Shown: positions 34,924 through 43,717, counted from the first letter of the stretch. The stretch: 64,000 nucleotides of DNA from Paenibacillus sp. S150 (GCF_019352175.1 NZ_JACBYI010000015.1:80334-144333); one strand, 5' to 3'. Notes: generated by a model not told the origin, from the sequence alone. Translations and numbers: made by a program.

Positions 34924-35880
34924 CTATTTCTCTCCCGCCGCAAGCTCAAGCTCCCGGTCGAGTCTTTTCAGCGAATCAAACAGCAGCCGGATAAAGGCTT
35001 CCCGGTCTATCCCCAGCAGCACCTCTGTATTCGCGGCATGCCCAGGCCTCTTGCGCCGGTCGGCAACCGTCATCCCCCGGGTGAGCTTGCCTCCGGTCTC
35101 CACGGTCACGTACAGCTGCTCCGATTCGAACAGCTCCGGGTGCAGCAGCCAGGCGATGGCGCACGGATCATGCAGCGCACTGCCGACATAGCCCATTTTT
35201 TTGCCGTAGACCGAATAGAAATCCAGCAGCTCCCCGACCATTACGGACACAGGTCCCCGGTTCTTCAGCTCCTGAATCTCCTCTTCAAAAATAGCCGCCT
35301 TATCCGTTACATCCAGCCCGCTCATCACAATGGGAATCCCGGATTCGAAGACAATACGCGCCGCTTCCGGGTCTACATAAATATTGAATTCTGCCGCAGC
35401 GGTCACATTCCCATAAGCCAGCCCGCCGCCCATCAGCGAAATCTTCCCGATCTTCTCCTTCACCTCGGGATATGCCGTAATCAGGAGGGCAATATTCGTC
35501 AGCGGCGCTGTCGGCACCAGCGTAATCTTCTCTTCGGATGACCGGATGATCTCCAGCATGAATTCAACCGCACCCTGCTCAACCGGCTTGAACCTGCCGG
35601 CCGGAAGTACGGGGCCATCCATGCCGGATTCGCCATGCGCTTGTTCGCCAGTCACCAGCTTGCCGAGCAGCGGCGCCGCTGCTCCTTTGGCTACGGGAAT
35701 ATCGGCATTCACAAAGCTGAGCACCTTGAGGGCATTGTCGGTTATTTTATCAAGGATCTGGTTGCCGCCAACCGTGGTAATTCCCCGGATCTCCAGCTGC
35801 TCGGGATGAGCCAGCGCAAGCAGAATGGCAATCGCGTCATCATGCCCCGGATCGCAGTCAATAATGATAGGTGTTGGCAT
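34924..35880 (-). CDS. Inosine/uridine-preferring nucleoside hydrolase family protein
   Basis: A 318-residue protein with the calcium-binding N-terminal DCDPGHDDAIA (about 8-18) that defines the IUNH family, plus VGGNQ near 36 and GPLTNIALL-like TAPLTNIALL near 124. It splits ribonucleosides into base and ribose. No signal peptide, cytosolic. It lies behind the NupQ-type permease in the importer operon, consistent with hydrolysis of imported nucleosides and release of adenine, hypoxanthine or xanthine for the neighbouring purine enzymes. The start follows AAGGGAG. Confidence 0.92.
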   Translation of the reverse strand: MPTPIIIDCDPGHDDAIAILLALAHPEQLEIRGITTVGGNQILDKITDNALKVLSFVNADIPVAKGAAAPLLGKLVTGEQAHGESGMDGPVLPAGRFKPVEQGAVEFMLEIIRSSEEKITLVPTAPLTNIALLITAYPEVKEKIGKISLMGGGLAYGNVTAAAEFNIYVDPEAARIVFESGIPIVMSGLDVTDKAAIFEEEIQELKNRGPVSVMVGELLDFYSVYGKKMGYVGSALHDPCAIAWLLHPELFESEQLYVTVETGGKLTRGMTVADRRKRPGHAANTEVLLGIDREAFIRLLFDSLKRLDRELELAAGEK

Positions 35881-35914
35881 CGTTGTCGCTCCCTTGTAGG
35901 TTTATCGTGAAAAA

Positions 35915-36853
35915 CTATTTGGTAGTGGTAGTCTTTAGCTTCTTGTTCTTCTTCCGGGTTTCCGAGACCGCGTATATAATCAGGCCGATCACTGTCGCCG
36001 CATATGGAAGCGTAGCGATCAGCTCAGCCGGAATCTTCAGCACCTGAAGGGCATTGGAGAGCGCATCGGCTGCACCGAACAACAGAGAGGTGAGCGCAGT
36101 TCCCACTGTCGTGCTCCGGCCCATTGATTCCGCAGCAATCGCAATCCAGCCCCGGCCGGCCACCATATCGCGGGTGAAGAGTGACAAATAGCCCATCGAC
36201 ATATAGGCCCCGCCCAGACTGGCGAAGAAGCCGCTGAGCAGCAGCGCGGTATACTGGATTTTGATGACACTGACCCCGACCGACCGGGCCGCATGCGGAT
36301 TCTCGCCTACCGAGCGGATACGCAGCCCCAGCGGTGTGCGGTTCAATAAATAATAGACCACAAGCACGGACAGAATGGAGAAATAGGTCAGAATATGGTG
36401 TCCCGACAAAATAGGGCCAAGCACCGGAATGTCCCTAAGCAGTGGAATCTGTACACTGGGCAGCACTTTGCTCGCCAGGGACGTGGACGAACCCTTGTCC
36501 CCGCTGAGCAAATACAGAATAAATACCGTGCCGCCCGAAGCGAACATATTAATCGCCACACCGCCGAGAATGATATGGGTCTTGAATTTCAAGGTGAAAA
36601 AAGCCAAAATTCCGGCAATCAGCGTACCCGATAATACGGCGCCCAGCAGCCCAACCCAGGCACTATGCGTATAGGCGCTTACAATGACACCGGCCAAAGC
36701 CGAGACCAGCATAATCCCTTCCATCCCGATGTTGATGATTCCGGCGCGGTTTGAGATCAGTGCGCCCAGCGCGGCGAACAGGATAGGCGTCGTTACACGC
36801 AGCACCGAGAAGGCAAAATCCGTCGTCAGAATGACATTCAGCAGACTGTTCAT
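35915..36853 (-). CDS. Nucleoside ABC importer permease (NupQ/YufQ type)
   Basis: The protein has 312 residues from ATG 36853; the longer frame to 37108 overlaps the preceding gene and is not used. It has nine or so membrane segments, with SNRAGIINIGMEGIML near 37-52, the signature of BmpA-dependent nucleoside/sugar permeases, and SVGENPHAARSVGV near 190. The start overlaps the stop of the partner permease (36850-36853). It forms the channel with NupP. Confidence 0.9.
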   Translation of the reverse strand: MNSLLNVILTTDFAFSVLRVTTPILFAALGALISNRAGIINIGMEGIMLVSALAGVIVSAYTHSAWVGLLGAVLSGTLIAGILAFFTLKFKTHIILGGVAINMFASGGTVFILYLLSGDKGSSTSLASKVLPSVQIPLLRDIPVLGPILSGHHILTYFSILSVLVVYYLLNRTPLGLRIRSVGENPHAARSVGVSVIKIQYTALLLSGFFASLGGAYMSMGYLSLFTRDMVAGRGWIAIAAESMGRSTTVGTALTSLLFGAADALSNALQVLKIPAELIATLPYAATVIGLIIYAVSETRKKNKKLKTTTTK

Positions 36854-37896
36854 GCTTCCTTCGCCTCCTTCAGCAGCATCCGGTTCTTCCAGAACTTGAG
36901 GAACTGCTCGGCGGAAATCAGCAGAATAATGACAGCCTGAATGATCGAGATCATCTCGGACGGCACATCGGACAGGCGCGCCATCAGATCGGCTCCAATG
37001 CGGATATAGGCCAGGAAGAGCGCGGAGGCAATGACGGAGAGCGGATTGTTTTTGGCCAGCATGGCCACCAGCGCACCATCCAGGCCGTAGCCCGGCAATG
37101 AGGTCCACTGAAAGCGGCTGTACATCCCGAGCACTTCCACCGAGCCGCCCATGCCGGCAATAAACCCGGCGATCAGGTGAACCAGAATGATTACCCTGGC
37201 TGTCTTCATGCCCGAATAACGGGCGAATTCCCGGTTGGCGCCTGTCATCCGCAGCTCATAGCCCCACTTGGTCCGGTAGAGAAACAGATGGGCCAGCACG
37301 ATCAGCACCAGCACAACAATAAGTCCGGTATGAATCCGTGTGCCTGCAAAAAGCTTGCCCAGCTGCGCGGTCTTTTCGAATTTAAAAGAAACGTTGGCAA
37401 AGGCCTTGGCATCCCGCAGATGGTAGTTCAGCAGGTACAGCCCCACCCCAAACAGGATATTATTGAACATCAGCGAGGTCACCAGCTCATTGGCGTTCCA
37501 CCTGGCTTTGAGAATACCGGGGATCGCCGACAGCAGCGCCCCTGCGATGGAGCCGGCGGCAATCGCCGCCAGCGGATGCAGCCAGCCGTTCAGGCTGAGG
37601 TGAATCGCCAGTATAGAGGCCACGACACCGGAGAAATAAAAGATTCCCTCCGCCCCCAGGTTGAACATATTGGCCCGGAACAGCAGCGAAACCGCCAGAC
37701 CCGTGAACATCAGCGGAATGGCCATCTCAATGACATTGCCGATATGCCCCTTGGTGGAGAAAGGCTCCAGCAGGAAGATGCCTATCGTCTTCACCGGCTG
37801 GTCACTGACCAGCGAGATGATCAGAAATGCGATAATCAGCGCAATCACAATGACCGCCGCCGTCCGGACAGCCTCAAAATATTTCGCTCTAAACAT
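36850..37896 (-). CDS. Nucleoside ABC importer permease (NupP/YufP type)
   Basis: The protein has about 348 residues from ATG 37896. It has nine or so membrane helices, with RANMFNLGAEGIFYFSG near 74-90 (permease signature) and ARYSGMKTARVIILVHL near 235. The start overlaps the last 8 bp of the ATPase gene and follows GGGAGGG. It partners the NupQ-type permease. Confidence 0.9.
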   Translation of the reverse strand: MFRAKYFEAVRTAAVIVIALIIAFLIISLVSDQPVKTIGIFLLEPFSTKGHIGNVIEMAIPLMFTGLAVSLLFRANMFNLGAEGIFYFSGVVASILAIHLSLNGWLHPLAAIAAGSIAGALLSAIPGILKARWNANELVTSLMFNNILFGVGLYLLNYHLRDAKAFANVSFKFEKTAQLGKLFAGTRIHTGLIVVLVLIVLAHLFLYRTKWGYELRMTGANREFARYSGMKTARVIILVHLIAGFIAGMGGSVEVLGMYSRFQWTSLPGYGLDGALVAMLAKNNPLSVIASALFLAYIRIGADLMARLSDVPSEMISIIQAVIILLISAEQFLKFWKNRMLLKEAKEA

Positions 37897-39451
37897 GGTC
37901 TGCGGCCCTCCCGGTCTGCTCTTTGTCCTGCCGGTTGATCCCCAGCATATAAAGCCCCAGCTCTTCCTCGCCCACGGCAGAAGGATGCTCGAAATAAGCA
38001 ACGATTTGCCCTTCATACATAACAAGAAGGCTGTCGCTCAGCTCCAGAATTTCATTCAAGTCCGCCGATACCAGCAAGGTGGCGCAGTTTTCCGAGCGCA
38101 GCTCCAGCAGCTTCTGGTGAATAAACTGCGCCGCTCCGATGTCCACGCCCCGGGTCGGCTGCTCGGCGATGAGCAGCTGCGGATGGGTGGAGCACTCCCT
38201 TGCGACCACCACCTTCTGCATATTGCCGCCGGACAGCATGCCGATCGGCTGCTGCGGGCCGGAGCAGCGCACTTTGAATTCCTCTATCAGCGATGCGGCC
38301 AGAGCGGCAATTCTGGAGCCGCGGAGAAAAGGCCCCTTATTCATGTCCTTCGAGCGGTACCGCGTGGAGATCAGGTTGTCGGCAATACCGGCCTCTCCTG
38401 CGGAGCCCTGGCGCATCCGGTCCTCCGGGATGTAGGACACCCCCAGGCTGCGGATGTCCTGAATATCCGAATTACGGATATCCGTCCCTTTTACACTCAC
38501 CGAGCCGCTGACGGCTGCACCGCGGAGACCGCCGGTCAGCGCCTCAATCAGCTGTGTCTGTCCATTCCCTTCAACCCCGGCGATGCCGACAATCTGTCCT
38601 TCGCGGACCAAGAAGCTGATCTCCGACAGAAGGGCTTTTCCCTGGCTGTCCGTAACACCGAGCCGGTCCACTGTAAGCACCGGCTTGCCATGCGGAATGT
38701 TGTCCTTGTCGTATTTCAGCACCACATCCCGGCCGACCATCAGCCGTGAAATTTCCTGCTCCGACACTTCGCGGGTCTGGAAGACACCTTCACTCCTGCC
38801 GCCGCGCATAATGGTAATCCGGTCGCAGATCGCTTTGACTTCCTTCAGCTTGTGCGAGATAAAAACAATGGTGTGGCCCTGCTCCTTAAGCTGCTGCAGC
38901 TCATGGAACAGCTCCTCCGTTTCCTGCGGGGTCAGCACCGCTGTCGGCTCGTCGAGGATGAGGATCTCGGCTCCGCGCACCAGTGCCTTCAGAATCTCCA
39001 CCTTCTGCTTCATGCCGACCGTCAGATCCTCCACCCTGGCCTTGGCGTTTACCGAGAGGTTGTATCTGCGCGCCGTTTCCTCCGTCAGACGCACCGCTTC
39101 GGCATAATCGAAGCCCACAGCCTTGCGCGGCTCCATGCCCAGCACCATATTTTCCGCCACGGTAAAAGAAGGCACCAGCATGAAATGCTGATGCACCATG
39201 CCGATGCCGCGGTCAATCGCGTCCTGCGGAGATTGCAGCCTTACTTGTTCTCCCCGGATATAGATCTCACCCTCACTCGGCTCTTCCATCCCGAACATGA
39301 TCTTCATCAGAGTCGATTTACCGGCTCCGTTCTCTCCGGCAATCGCATGGATTTCGCCCTTGCGCAGGGAGAATCCAACGTCCTTGTTGGCGACAACGCC
39401 GTTCGGATATACTTTGGTGATTCCCCGCATTTCCAGCAGAGCATTTGCCAT
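37889..39451 (-). CDS. Nucleoside ABC importer double ATPase (NupO/YufO type)
   Basis: A 520-residue protein with two tandem ABC domains. The first has Walker A GENGAGKST near 38-46 and Walker B ILILDEPTAVL near 162. The second has GVEGNGQTQ in place of a canonical Walker A near 296, LSGGNMQK as signature and LLIAEQPTRGVD, the usual degenerate second site of this class. It energises a BmpA-dependent nucleoside importer. The start is 57 bp after the lipoprotein gene. Confidence 0.92.
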   Translation of the reverse strand: MANALLEMRGITKVYPNGVVANKDVGFSLRKGEIHAIAGENGAGKSTLMKIMFGMEEPSEGEIYIRGEQVRLQSPQDAIDRGIGMVHQHFMLVPSFTVAENMVLGMEPRKAVGFDYAEAVRLTEETARRYNLSVNAKARVEDLTVGMKQKVEILKALVRGAEILILDEPTAVLTPQETEELFHELQQLKEQGHTIVFISHKLKEVKAICDRITIMRGGRSEGVFQTREVSEQEISRLMVGRDVVLKYDKDNIPHGKPVLTVDRLGVTDSQGKALLSEISFLVREGQIVGIAGVEGNGQTQLIEALTGGLRGAAVSGSVSVKGTDIRNSDIQDIRSLGVSYIPEDRMRQGSAGEAGIADNLISTRYRSKDMNKGPFLRGSRIAALAASLIEEFKVRCSGPQQPIGMLSGGNMQKVVVARECSTHPQLLIAEQPTRGVDIGAAQFIHQKLLELRSENCATLLVSADLNEILELSDSLLVMYEGQIVAYFEHPSAVGEEELGLYMLGINRQDKEQTGRAADHV

Positions 39452-39507
39452 GGGTCATCAACGCCTTTCAAAGCCAATTTAATTAACAGGATAATATTTT
39501 AATGTCC

Positions 39508-40644
39508 TTAAGGTTTAACGGCATTACGGATGGCTTCCACCTCGGAGGTTTCCATGCCCATTGCATTGTCGACCGTAATTTCCTTGCTGATCAGCTTCTG
39601 CTTCACTTCTTCCACCTTGGCCTGCAAATCTGCCGGGAATACCTCTTTGTAAATGTCGTTCTCGGCGATGCCTACGCCGTCTTCCACAAAGCCCAGCACA
39701 TCACGCTTGCCCATCTCCAGGGTTCCGTCCTGCAGCTTTTTCACTGCGCCCAGAATGGCCATATCGATCTTTTTGATGGCGGAAGTGACGATCAGGTTTG
39801 CTTTGTCACTATCCGTGTCCTTCAGCAGCATGGCCTGGTCGGAATCGACGCCGATGGCATATTTGGTCTTTTCCTTCGCTGCATCAAAGATTCCAAGTCC
39901 TGTAGCGCCCGCTACGTTAAAAATCACATCCACGCCCGAGTTGTACTGGATCAGCGACAATTCCTTGCCCTTGGCCGGATTCACGAAGTCGCCGGCATAA
40001 GATACAGCTACCTTCACATCCGGATCAACATACTGCGCACCCTGAATGTAACCAACGAGGAAGGCGTTAATGCCGGGAATATCCATTCCGCCGAGAAATC
40101 CTATGACATTCTCCGGGTTGGCATTAGGCATATCCGACTGTGTGGCGAGTGCCGCTGCAGCCCCTGCCAGAAAAGAGACCTCATTGGTCGAATAGGACAT
40201 GTTGTACATATTTTCCGGCGCCTCGTCGATGTCGGTGTCATAGTTAATGAATTTTTTATCCGGATTCGCCTCAGCGGTTGCATTGAACATTTCCGTAATT
40301 TCCGAGCCGCCCGAGATGACAACATCCCAATCCTCGGCAGCAATATCGTTAAAGGTTGGCTCCCATTTCGTCTTGTCCGCGCCCATTTCCACGGCCTTCG
40401 TCTCCGCGCCAAGCTCGTCCTTCACCTTTTGCAGGCCGCTGTTCGCCGCATCAAAAAACGACTTGTCTCCCAGCGTCCCCGGGATCAGCAGCACGACCTT
40501 CAGCTTGTCCCCCGGGGCAGTCTCGCCGCCTTCAGTATTTGTTTCCGCATTGGCAGCATTTCCATTGCCGGACGTGTTGTTTCCGCATGCAGTGACCAGT
40601 ACCATTACCGCCAGCAACAATAAAGCGAGCACATTCTTTTTCAT
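39508..40644 (-). CDS. BmpA/PnrA-type nucleoside-binding lipoprotein
   Basis: The protein has 378 residues, with a lipobox VTAC (Cys 20), an acidic linker, then the BMP fold: VVLLIPGTLGDKSFFDAANSG near 50-70, GFLGGMDIPGINAFLVGYIQGA near 183-205 and VDVIFNVAGATGLGIFDAA near 240. BMP/PnrA proteins bind purine nucleosides (inosine, guanosine, adenosine). It is the first gene of the six-gene nucleoside operon. Its upstream region holds an AATGTAACAT element also seen before ubiX and ubiD. Confidence 0.9.
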   Translation of the reverse strand: MKKNVLALLLLAVMVLVTACGNNTSGNGNAANAETNTEGGETAPGDKLKVVLLIPGTLGDKSFFDAANSGLQKVKDELGAETKAVEMGADKTKWEPTFNDIAAEDWDVVISGGSEITEMFNATAEANPDKKFINYDTDIDEAPENMYNMSYSTNEVSFLAGAAAALATQSDMPNANPENVIGFLGGMDIPGINAFLVGYIQGAQYVDPDVKVAVSYAGDFVNPAKGKELSLIQYNSGVDVIFNVAGATGLGIFDAAKEKTKYAIGVDSDQAMLLKDTDSDKANLIVTSAIKKIDMAILGAVKKLQDGTLEMGKRDVLGFVEDGVGIAENDIYKEVFPADLQAKVEEVKQKLISKEITVDNAMGMETSEVEAIRNAVKP

Positions 40645-40796
40645 TTTCCAAGTTCACACCCCTGTTTGTAATGGATTAACCCTGATAAGACAGCATAGCG
40701 CCCCAATTGTACGTTTTGTTTTATAGATAGCATCGGCGGCTCAATTGAAAGACTATTGAAATCCTGAAAATAAGCAAATTACTTTGCAAACCAGAC

Positions 40797-40813
40797 ATTA
40801 TATGTTACATTCG
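40797..40813 (-). promoter_or_regulatory. Candidate operator AATGTAACAT upstream of the nucleoside importer operon
   Basis: On the minus strand GAATGTAACATATAATG reads through the core AATGTAACAT found in TAATGTAACATTA at 41724-41736 and, with one change, at 31483-31495. It lies in the 326-bp divergent region (40645-40970) between bmpA and an AraC-type regulator. No clear promoter was resolved there; a TATAAA near 40721 is possible for bmpA. Confidence 0.45.
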
Positions 40814-40970
40814 ACAAAAAAACCGGGTAAATTCCGAACAAGATGGCCAGTCCAGTTGTGAATCTTCGGTTTAATTGATAAGATCATAACAAATGAAAAC
40901 ATAAATATTTATATATTTTCGGCCAACTTTTTGTACGATTCGGCTAAATGACGATAAACGGAGGTTCATC

Positions 40971-41726
40971 ATGGATCGGGTCCTATATATTGTAAATGCA
41001 GAACATGAAGCGAATACTTATATTCCGCCGCATCAGCATGAGTGTTTTGAGCTTGTCTATTATATTCACGGTCTTGGGACTACGAGTATTGGACCGCGCA
41101 GCTTTCACTTCCGCCCGTTCACTTTTGCCCTGATTCCGCCCAGTTTCAAGCATGATGAAAATCACCAGCCCAGCCCGGAGGTTCTGTTCGTCGGCTTCCA
41201 CTGCGGCAATCCGATTATCAATACCCTCTCCGGCGTTTATGACGACGATAAGGAACACACCGTGCTGCAAACGCTGCTGCGGATGAACGAAGAGTTCAAG
41301 CGCAAGCGCGAAGGCTTTGCCGAGCTGCTCAACCTGCAAATGAGCGAAATCACTGTCTATCTGCAGCGGCTGCTTGGCGCGTCGGATTTCCATTCTCCGG
41401 CAGAGGATCAGGTGCAGTATGTGCTGAATTATATGAATGAGCATTACCGGCATAAGCTCTCCGTCCAGTCGCTGGCTGAAATGTCCGGCTACAGCTATGA
41501 CCGGTTCCGGCATCTGTTCAAGGAAAGATTTGGCCGTTCCCCGCACCGTTATCTTTTGCTGAAGCGTCTGGATTATGCCAAGTCCCTGCTGCTGCACACC
41601 CAGATGCACATCTCCGAGGTGTCTGCGGCTGCCGGATTCGTCAATGACGCCCAATTCTGCAACATGTTCAAAAGAGAGATGGGGCTCTCCCCGCGTACTT
41701 TCCGCGTCAGGAGTAAAGTCATATAA
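40971..41726 (+). CDS. AraC-family transcriptional regulator with cupin sensor
   Basis: The protein has 251 residues. The N-terminal cupin-like sensor (about 1-140) contains YIPPHQHECFELVYYIHG. Two helix-turn-helix motifs lie from about 150, with LAEMSGYSYDRFRHLFKERFG and EVSAAAGFVNDAQFCNMFKREMG. It is divergent from the nucleoside importer and just upstream of the BMC operon, so it is the best local candidate to regulate both. The effector is unknown. Its stop codon overlaps the palindromic operator of the ubiD promoter. Confidence 0.9.
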   Translation: MDRVLYIVNAEHEANTYIPPHQHECFELVYYIHGLGTTSIGPRSFHFRPFTFALIPPSFKHDENHQPSPEVLFVGFHCGNPIINTLSGVYDDDKEHTVLQTLLRMNEEFKRKREGFAELLNLQMSEITVYLQRLLGASDFHSPAEDQVQYVLNYMNEHYRHKLSVQSLAEMSGYSYDRFRHLFKERFGRSPHRYLLLKRLDYAKSLLLHTQMHISEVSAAAGFVNDAQFCNMFKREMGLSPRTFRVRSKVI

Positions 41727-41768
41727 TGTAACATTAATCATTTACTTTTCGGAGCTTTTGACTATAAT
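41724..41768 (+). promoter_or_regulatory. Promoter and perfect palindromic operator of the ubiD-BMC operon
   Basis: TAATGTAACATTA (41724-41736) is a perfect 13-bp palindrome. It is followed after 4 bp by TTTACT (41741-41746), a 16-bp spacer and TATAAT (41763-41768). The unit before DUF2294-ubiX has the same elements in the same order. Between the promoter and the leader RNA (41769-41882) there is no gene. Confidence 0.7.
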
Positions 41769-41882
41769 GAGATTTAAGCTTACGCGATTATGACTTGTAC
41801 CGGCTGGTTTTGCCCAAAGCTGCGGCCGGGTACTGCAGCAACTTCAGTGACCATCAACGGCTTTATCTCGATTGTATCCTGA

Positions 41883-41980
41883 TAAGCCGCCTCAACATAA
41901 GGGTTTGCCCCATTTCTGTTCACAGAATGAAGGAAGCCGCGATTTAGAGAAGACTCTCTATTTCCGCGGCTTCTTTTTTT
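41883..41980 (+). ncRNA. Conserved leader RNA with terminator upstream of ubiD and the BMC operon (copy 2)
   Basis: Paralogue of the leader before ubiX. It has AAGCCGC (41884-41890), CAACATAAGGG, mini-hairpin GGG-TTTG-CCC (41901-41910), mini-hairpin TTCTG-TTCA-CAGAA (41914-41927), and a terminator hairpin (41933-41973, arms GAAGCCGCG and CGCGGCTTC) ending in a T-tract to 41980. Changes against copy 1 keep pairing (AGG/CCT to GGG/CCC; GTT/AAC to GCG/CGC). A terminator placed between promoter and first gene implies attenuation: read-through must be regulated for the whole BMC operon to be made. Confidence 0.68.
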
Positions 41981-42065
41981 ATTTTCCAGGAGTGAATAAG
42001 CGCTAATTGAAGCTGGACGCTCCTTCGGGAAAAAAGTTAATGATTAGCTGGAGGTGCAAGAAACT

Positions 42066-43409
42066 ATGGCTTTTGTGAATATGCGTGAGCTGCTGGAGCA
42101 TTGGGACCGTACCGGCAAGCTGCTTAAAATCCGCAGGGAGGTAGATCCGCAGTTTGAGCTTGGGGCTGTAATCAAAGCGGTCAAGGGAGCGCAGCCGATG
42201 GTGTTCCAGAAGGTCAAGGGCTATGACATGCCCATGGCAGCCGGCCTTGGCGGCTCCAAGGCGCTGATGGCCGAGAGCATGGATATGCAGCCTGCGGAGC
42301 TGCTGCCCCGGCTGATCGAGGCCGTGGTCCATCCGCTGCCTACGCAACGCTGCGAGCAGGCCCCGGTGCACGACAACGTGATCACGAGCCGAATCAACCT
42401 GAGGGAGCTGTTTCCGGTGTGCACCTACAATGCGCTGGACAGCGGAGCCTATTACGTCTCCGGCGTCATGGTAGTCAAGGGCGCGGACGGCCGCAAGCGC
42501 TACACCTCGATCCGGCGCATGCAGCTGCTGGAGGGCAACCGGACCAGCATCCTGATCTCCTCTCCCGAGCTGTTCCAGCAGTTCAGGGAATTCGAGGAAC
42601 GCGGCGAGCCGATGGAGGCCGCGTTTATGTTCGGCATTGTTCCGGCAGTGGTGCTGGCCTCTCAGGTCAGCACCCATCTGTTCCATGTCGACAAGCTGGA
42701 GGTCGCCTCCGCCCTGCTCGGCCAGCCGCTGGAGGTGGTCCGCTGCAAGACCGTCGATCTGGAGGTGCTCGCCGGGGCCGAGGTTGTGTTCGAGGGCCGG
42801 CTTCTCCCCCGTGTCCGCGAGCCGGAAGGCCCGTTCGGGGAGCTGGGCGGTTATTACGGACCGCGGTCGGAACAGCCCGTGGTCGAGTTCTCCGCCGTCA
42901 CTTACCGGAACCAGCCGGTCTGGCAGACTATTCTTCCCGCCAGCTATGAGGAGAAGCTGCCGATGGCAATCTCCCGCGAAATCGCCCTCCTCGGCTCGAT
43001 CCGCCAGGTGGTGCCCGGCGTGCAGGATGTGCATATCAGCATGGGCGGCGTTGGCCGCTACCATGCCGTTATCCGCATTAAGAAGGCCAACGAGGGCGAC
43101 GGTAAAACCGCCCTGCTCGCCGCCTTCGCCGGCGACAAGGACCTGAAGCATGTCGTCGTCGTCGACGAGGACGTCAATCTGTTCGACCCGCTCGATGTGG
43201 AATGGGCCATCGCCACCCGGGTCCAGGCTGATCTGGACACCTTCATTGTCACAGGCGCCAAAGGCTCCCCGCTGGAGCCCTCGCACAACCTGCGGGGCGT
43301 CTCGGCCAAAATGGGCATCGATGCCACCTTCCCGCTGGCCGAAGCCGAGCATTACCGCCGGACCCATATCCCCGGCCAGGATGAGATTGAGCTGGCGAGG
43401 TATTTATAA
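42066..43409 (+). CDS. ubiD: UbiD-family prFMN-dependent decarboxylase
   Basis: The protein has 447 residues from ATG 42066 behind GGAGGTG. UbiD enzymes reversibly decarboxylate aromatic, heteroaromatic or unsaturated acids using prenylated FMN from UbiX. The conserved catalytic/cofactor region is present: REPEGPFGELGGYYG with Arg251, Glu252 and Glu259. No N-terminal encapsulation peptide is obvious. As first gene of a microcompartment operon with purine enzymes, its substrate may be an imidazole- or pyrimidine-type acid rather than a phenolic acid. In the proposed pathway it would decarboxylate 4-amino-5-imidazolecarboxylate. That assignment is inference. Confidence 0.92.
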   Translation: MAFVNMRELLEHWDRTGKLLKIRREVDPQFELGAVIKAVKGAQPMVFQKVKGYDMPMAAGLGGSKALMAESMDMQPAELLPRLIEAVVHPLPTQRCEQAPVHDNVITSRINLRELFPVCTYNALDSGAYYVSGVMVVKGADGRKRYTSIRRMQLLEGNRTSILISSPELFQQFREFEERGEPMEAAFMFGIVPAVVLASQVSTHLFHVDKLEVASALLGQPLEVVRCKTVDLEVLAGAEVVFEGRLLPRVREPEGPFGELGGYYGPRSEQPVVEFSAVTYRNQPVWQTILPASYEEKLPMAISREIALLGSIRQVVPGVQDVHISMGGVGRYHAVIRIKKANEGDGKTALLAAFAGDKDLKHVVVVDEDVNLFDPLDVEWAIATRVQADLDTFIVTGAKGSPLEPSHNLRGVSAKMGIDATFPLAEAEHYRRTHIPGQDEIELARYL

Positions 43410-43450
43410 GCGTCAGAACAGCTTCAATACAGCTTATAAGGAGGTGGATC

Positions 43451-43717
43451 ATGCAAGCTATCGGATTAATTGAGACCCGGGGATTGACACCGGCGCTGGA
43501 GGCGCTCGACGCCATGTGCAAAGCGGCCAATGTCCGGCTGGTTGACTTCAAGCGGGTCGGCTCCGGCCTGGTGGCGGTCATCGTCGAAGGCGATGTCGCC
43601 GCTGTCCAGGCAGCCGTCGAGGCAGGAGTCGCCGCTTACGGACGGACCGGCGGCGAGCTTATCTCTTCAAACGTTATCCCGCGGCCGCATGCGGACCTGG
43701 CCAAAATGCTTATTTGA
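43451..43717 (+). CDS. BMC-H shell protein (first)
   Basis: At 88 residues this is a minimal single-domain hexameric shell protein. It begins MQAIGLIETRGLTPALEALDA and has VRLVDFKRVGSGLVAVIVEGDVAAV and the terminal NVIPRPHADLAK, the PRPH motif of BMC-H proteins. The Ser/Gly pore-loop region (RVGSGL) is typical. The start follows AAGGAGGTG. It follows ubiD by 41 bp. Hexamers tile the facets of a microcompartment. Confidence 0.95.
   Translation: MQAIGLIETRGLTPALEALDAMCKAANVRLVDFKRVGSGLVAVIVEGDVAAVQAAVEAGVAAYGRTGGELISSNVIPRPHADLAKMLI

Noticed and set aside
36854..37108. N-terminal extension of the NupQ-type permease to 37108
   Set aside because: The extra 85 residues are shadow translation of the NupP-type gene; the overlapping ATGA start at 36853 fits the family.
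31964..41980. The twin leaders as T-box, FMN or ANTAR-controlled leaders
   Set aside because: No T-box GGTGG-type element, no FMN-aptamer conserved segments, and the hairpin loops are tetraloops without the A1/G4 hexaloop pattern of ANTAR targets.
42003..43367. 454-codon frame antisense to ubiD
   Set aside because: Shadow frame; the UbiD sense frame has catalytic residues and a strong start.
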